The position numbers and the translations under genes are program-made. 64,000 nt of DNA. It comes from Pelagilacustribacter sp045567335. Lineage in GTDB: Bacteria > Pseudomonadota > Alphaproteobacteria > Pelagibacterales > Pelagibacteraceae. Position 1 is the first letter of the stretch. Every line of letters starts with the position of its first letter. Positions 61,296-64,000 of the stretch are shown here, in pieces. The notes below the pieces were generated by a model. It worked only from the letters and a program-made list of their open reading frames with translations, made no database searches and had not been told where the DNA came from. The stretch spans positions 283,592-347,591 of the forward strand of contig JBJLCZ010000001.1 of the NCBI GenBank assembly GCA_045567335.1, given 5' to 3'.

Positions 61296-62207
61296 ATGCG
61301 GATTTGTTCATTTCAGCCTGGAGCTACTGAAATAGTTTTCGCGTTAGGTTTAGAAGATCAATTAGTAGGGGTTACTGCTCGTTGTGATTATCCCACCGCG
61401 GCCTCTACCAAGCCTGTGTTGGTGCACAGCGTATTCGAAGGAGCTCACCATACAAGTGGTGAGATAACTCGAATAATGTCAGACAGGATTGGTAAAGGAT
61501 TGGGCCTCTATGAAACTGATATTGCCGCGTTGGAGAAAGCCGCCCCGGATTTATTGTTAACCCAAGCTATATGCGATGTTTGAGCTCTATCCTATCGGCA
61601 GGTGGCCGAATTAAGCAAAAAATTGCCAACCGAACCCCAGGTTATTTCGTTAGACCCCACATACATAGGGGATGTATTAGACGATATTCGAAAAGTGGGC
61701 ATTGCCACTGGCAAATCGGACATGGCGGATAATTTGGCAGATAGTTTAGAAACCAGGATCAATACTGTTCGAGAGATCGCGCTTAAGTCTTCGAATCGTC
61801 CTAGAGTATTACAATTAGAGTGGACAGAACCTTTATTATCAGGTGGGCATTGGGTGGTCGAAATGGTGGAACTTGCTGGAGGGATTAGTGTATTTGGAGA
61901 TAAAACCCAGAGTTCTATGCGCTTAGACTGGGATGAAATAGTAGCTAGTCAGCCAGAGGTAATCTTGTTGATGCCATGCGGATTTGATTTGGATAGAGCC
62001 CGGGAAGATATCCCCACGTTAACTTCTTTAAGGGGATGGGATTCGCTCCCCGCAGTTCAGCAAGGAAGGGCGTATGTGCTGGATGCCTCTGCTTACACAA
62101 GTCGATTGGGGCCAAGGTTGATTACTGGGTTGGAGATAATGGCCGAGTTAATTCATCCGGAGTTGTTTTCGGGTATGATACCAGAGGGATCAGTAGATGT
62201 GATTTAA
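61296..62207 (+). CDS. BtuF-like substrate-binding protein with in-frame TGA (candidate selenoprotein)
   Basis: A single 303-codon frame with one TGA at 61581-61583 (codon 96). Upstream it reads MRICSFQPGATEIVFALGLE and VGVTARCDYPTAA; downstream, SLDPTYIGDVLDDIRKVGIA and RPRVLQLEWTEPLLSGGHWV. These are parts of the cobalamin/iron-complex binding protein family related to BtuF. The stop falls in TQAICDV-TGA-ALSYRQV, where relatives have a second Cys (CxVCAVS). The frame is unchanged on both sides, so this is no frameshift. A hairpin with an AGGT loop follows. There is no export signal, as in the cytoplasmic relatives. A nonsense mutation or read error remains possible. Confidence 0.72.
61584..61616 (+). 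promoter_or_regulatory. Candidate bacterial SECIS hairpin
   Basis: Immediately after the TGA, TCGGC (61595-61599), loop AGGTG and GCCGA (61605-61609) form a perfect five-pair hairpin. GCT (61584-61586) and AGC (61614-61616) can close its base. The loop GGT lies 18-20 bases after the TGA, almost the spacing of the AGGTCT loop in the E. coli fdhF element (19-21). This loop is the SelB contact. Confidence 0.55.
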
Positions 62208-62244
62208 GTAGTCACAAATGCAAGGTTACTAACCAATGTTCTGG

Positions 62245-63630
62245 CTAATGATCCAAGTCTAATTTCTCTTTATAGTCTGGATCATACCTCGCCACCCAGC
62301 CTAACTCTTCTTGTCGACGTAATGGCACCATGGAAGGAATGCTCGCACCAGCTAAATGCTTACCTATAGCTTCCTTTTCATCAAGGTACGATATGTCGGA
62401 TTCTCCTAATCCAAGCATATCTCTTAGCACATAATCGTTAGCTTCTCCCATTTGAGGAGCTTGTCCTCGGATCGTGACGTCGCTACTTTCAAGGTGCCAC
62501 CCGCGACTCACATATTCGCGTTTACCGAGGCCAGTTTCAGGGGTGTGTTCTACGCTTTCAAAGAAACCACGAGCACGAAAATTCGGATCTGATAACATTC
62601 CAAGTGCGTTTAATACTGCTCCGCAAGGGATGCCATTATTTTGCAATATTTCCATGACGCGGGTTTGTTTATACTGGCGTGTCCATTCTTTTATAAATGG
62701 ATCTAAATCGTCTTGATGCGAATGGCGCGATACGGGGTCTTTAAACCTATTATCTTGGGCCAGATTATCCTTTCCTAATAAACTACAAAATGACTTCCAT
62801 TCATCGTTGTTTCTTATAGCTAAAACCACCCATTCGTCTTTGCCTTTACAAGGGAAACACCCGTGTGGTGCGAAATATTCGTGGCGATTGCCAATACGCC
62901 TGGACCGAGTTTGATTGAATGTATAATCTAAAAGTCCTTCACCCATGAACGAAGTGCCAACTTGGTACATGGCTAAATCTACCCAGCTACCTTGACCCGT
63001 CTTAGTCCTGTGGATGAGGGACCCCAGTATAGCTAACTGTGCTGTCCAACTAGCCAAGAAATCAGTATAAGAATTAGCTATTTTATTTGGAACTGTTCCC
63101 TCTATGCTGTGTCCATCATAAGTGGAATCTCGGTAGCCCGTGAATGCTCCCGTTCCGTGGGTAGGTTCTAAGGCGGTTGCCATAGCACCAAAATTCGAAA
63201 AAGGACCATTATGTCCATATCCTGTATTAGACACCATTATTAAATCGGGCTTTATATTTTTGAGAGTAGGGTAATCGAGCCCAAACCTAGCTAAAACTCT
63301 GGGTGTGAAGTTCTCTAAGAATATATCGCTTATCCGGATCAAATCTTTAATTATTGAGATAGAATCAGGTACTCGTAGATCTAACGTTAAACTACGTTTG
63401 CCCCTGTTTAGGGTTTGGAAAGTACCTCCCCGTTCCCAATAATTGTCCCCGGGTTGGTTTTCAGGATATGGTCCATTTAAGGTTCGGGTGGTATCTACGA
63501 ACTGAGAATGATGGGTATCAATCTTAATCACTTCCGCACCCATATCCGCCAAGTACGCTCCAGCGTAAGGCATCGCGAATACCCTACTTAGATCTACAAC
63601 TCGGATTCCTTGGAGAGGCTTATTTACCAT
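62245..63630 (-). CDS. CaiB/BaiF (family III) CoA transferase
   Basis: A 461-residue acyl-CoA transferase: GIRVVDLSRVFAMPYAGAYLADMGAEVIKID at the N-terminus (residues about 8-38) and RGKRSLTLDLR. DIFLENFTPRVLARFGLDY and LIMVSNTGYGHNGP follow, and DYVLRDMLGLGESDISYLDE lies toward the C-terminus. Family members move CoA between carboxylic acids or racemise acyl-CoAs. The catalytic Asp is expected just after the central SYTDFLASW region; I could not place it with certainty. It has a paralogue upstream on the same strand. Confidence 0.92.
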   Translation of the reverse strand: MVNKPLQGIRVVDLSRVFAMPYAGAYLADMGAEVIKIDTHHSQFVDTTRTLNGPYPENQPGDNYWERGGTFQTLNRGKRSLTLDLRVPDSISIIKDLIRISDIFLENFTPRVLARFGLDYPTLKNIKPDLIMVSNTGYGHNGPFSNFGAMATALEPTHGTGAFTGYRDSTYDGHSIEGTVPNKIANSYTDFLASWTAQLAILGSLIHRTKTGQGSWVDLAMYQVGTSFMGEGLLDYTFNQTRSRRIGNRHEYFAPHGCFPCKGKDEWVVLAIRNNDEWKSFCSLLGKDNLAQDNRFKDPVSRHSHQDDLDPFIKEWTRQYKQTRVMEILQNNGIPCGAVLNALGMLSDPNFRARGFFESVEHTPETGLGKREYVSRGWHLESSDVTIRGQAPQMGEANDYVLRDMLGLGESDISYLDEKEAIGKHLAGASIPSMVPLRRQEELGWVARYDPDYKEKLDLDH

Positions 63631-63674
63631 TATTGATTACACCCATACCTATTATCACAGCTCTAGGTTTCTTT

Positions 63675-64000
63675 TCAGATTATCCCGTTTGATCGTAATA
63701 ATGATAATTCTTTACGTTTAAAACCAAGTTGGTTAAAGATTTCCCAATTGTGTTGTCCCAAAAGAGGAGCTGGTTTTTCAATCTTGAATTCCTGGTCGGA
63801 TATTACGGGGCCGAGCCCTGGGTATGGATGTTCCCCGACTACGGGATGGTCTACGTTTACAAAGAATCCCCTGGTATTGAGATGAGGGCATTCCACTAGA
63901 TCTCCTGCATCTTGAGCCATTCCGAAGACAAGGCGTCGTTCTCCTGAAGCTTGAAACAAAGGCTTACGGTCCCATTTTTGTAATCCCTGTTCTAGTAGGC
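63675..64000 (-). CDS. CaiB/BaiF (family III) CoA transferase, C-terminal part
   Basis: The frame runs from the window edge to the TGA at 63675-63677. It shows the C-terminal pattern of the family: ECPHLNTRGFFVNVDHPVVG, then KPAPLLGQHNWEIFNQLGFKRKELSLL. The 5' part lies outside the window. It starts the same minus-strand run as the CoA transferase 44 bases downstream, so the two may be subunits or act on related acids. It also ends in TGA. Confidence 0.87.
   Translation of the reverse strand, partial: LLEQGLQKWDRKPLFQASGERRLVFGMAQDAGDLVECPHLNTRGFFVNVDHPVVGEHPYPGLGPVISDQEFKIEKPAPLLGQHNWEIFNQLGFKRKELSLLRSNGII

Noticed and set aside
61218..61583. Reading the BtuF-like gene as two separate proteins, with the first starting at a TTG at 61218
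   Set aside because: Both parts lie in the same frame and together match one family. The region before the ATG at 61296 has no family similarity, and TGGAGG precedes that ATG.
61581..61583. TGA read as tryptophan throughout this genome
   Set aside because: The LLM oxidoreductase gene and the partial CoA transferase both end naturally in TGA at family-typical lengths.
57300..64000. The right end as a genomic island acquired by SAR11
   Set aside because: There is no integrase, repeat or attachment site. Both border genes are cut at the same point, which fits an assembly chimera better, though not disproved.

Overview
The window joins two unrelated genomes. Positions 1 to about 57,275 come from a very AT-rich, tightly packed alphaproteobacterium of the SAR11/Pelagibacterales type. 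The evidence is long A/T homopolymers, 1-4 base overlaps between genes, almost no intergenic DNA, and alphaproteobacterial gene order (rluD-rpoH, tolQRAB-pal-cpoB-tilS-ftsH, efp-suhB-rpmE-trcR-purE, split pntAA/pntAB/pntB). From about 57,290 to 64,000 the base composition shifts abruptly (one 60-base line counted on each side gives 15/60 G+C at 56,641 and 25/60 at 58,741). The gene content there (F420-type luciferase-like oxidoreductase, D-threonine-aldolase-like protein, CaiB/BaiF CoA transferases) suggests a marine Chloroflexota, perhaps SAR202. Both genes that meet at the join lack their 5' ends, so a chimeric contig is the simplest explanation.

Layout of the SAR11-type part. 1-1.3 kb: isoprenoid genes dxs and ispA, then xseB. 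1.3-5.3 kb: sua5, an ABC-2 exporter, a 2OG-Fe oxygenase-like protein and a GT17 glycosyltransferase, ending at tRNA-Arg. 5.4-23 kb: housekeeping, including pseudouridine synthase, heat-shock sigma factor, purA, thiD, glmM, folP, ftsH, tilS, the whole Tol-Pal system, ruvC, yebC and zapA. 23-33 kb: tkt-pgk-fba, thiE, efp, suhB, rpmE, trcR, purE, an rpsU gene with an ATT start, csp, initiator tRNA-Met and typA. 33-35 kb: an HxGH cytidylyltransferase, a PhnW-like aminotransferase and a transaldolase. 35-38.5 kb: proton-translocating transhydrogenase, a tiny cytochrome oxidase subunit IV, rpmJ, 5S rRNA and tRNA-Val.

38.5-57.3 kb is a surface-polysaccharide island directly behind the tRNA-Val/5S pair. 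This matches the known hypervariable region of SAR11 genomes next to 5S. It holds an O-antigen ligase/polymerase, GT2, NDP-sugar epimerase, RfbF, LicD, four methyltransferase/LIC12162-type genes, PseB, an ABC flippase/exporter, a CDP-alcohol phosphatidyltransferase and a membrane-anchored histidine phosphatase. A separate plus-strand operon (43.8-47.7 kb) encodes a DUF4910 peptidase-like protein, a DltA-like adenylating enzyme, an acyl carrier protein and an AAC(3)-like N-acyltransferase. I read it as a carrier-protein route that puts an amino acid or small acid on an amino sugar.

The Chloroflexota-like part (57.3-64 kb) carries the truncated aldolase-like gene, an LLM oxidoreductase, a proline aminopeptidase, a rhomboid protease, a BtuF-like binding protein and two family III CoA transferases. 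The BtuF-like gene is interrupted by one in-frame TGA at the second Cys of a conserved CxxC. A small hairpin with an AGGT loop follows it at the distance seen in bacterial SECIS elements, so this is a candidate new selenoprotein. The other strong leads are the aminoacylation operon, the CDP-alcohol/phosphonate-like genes and the ATT-initiated rpsU.
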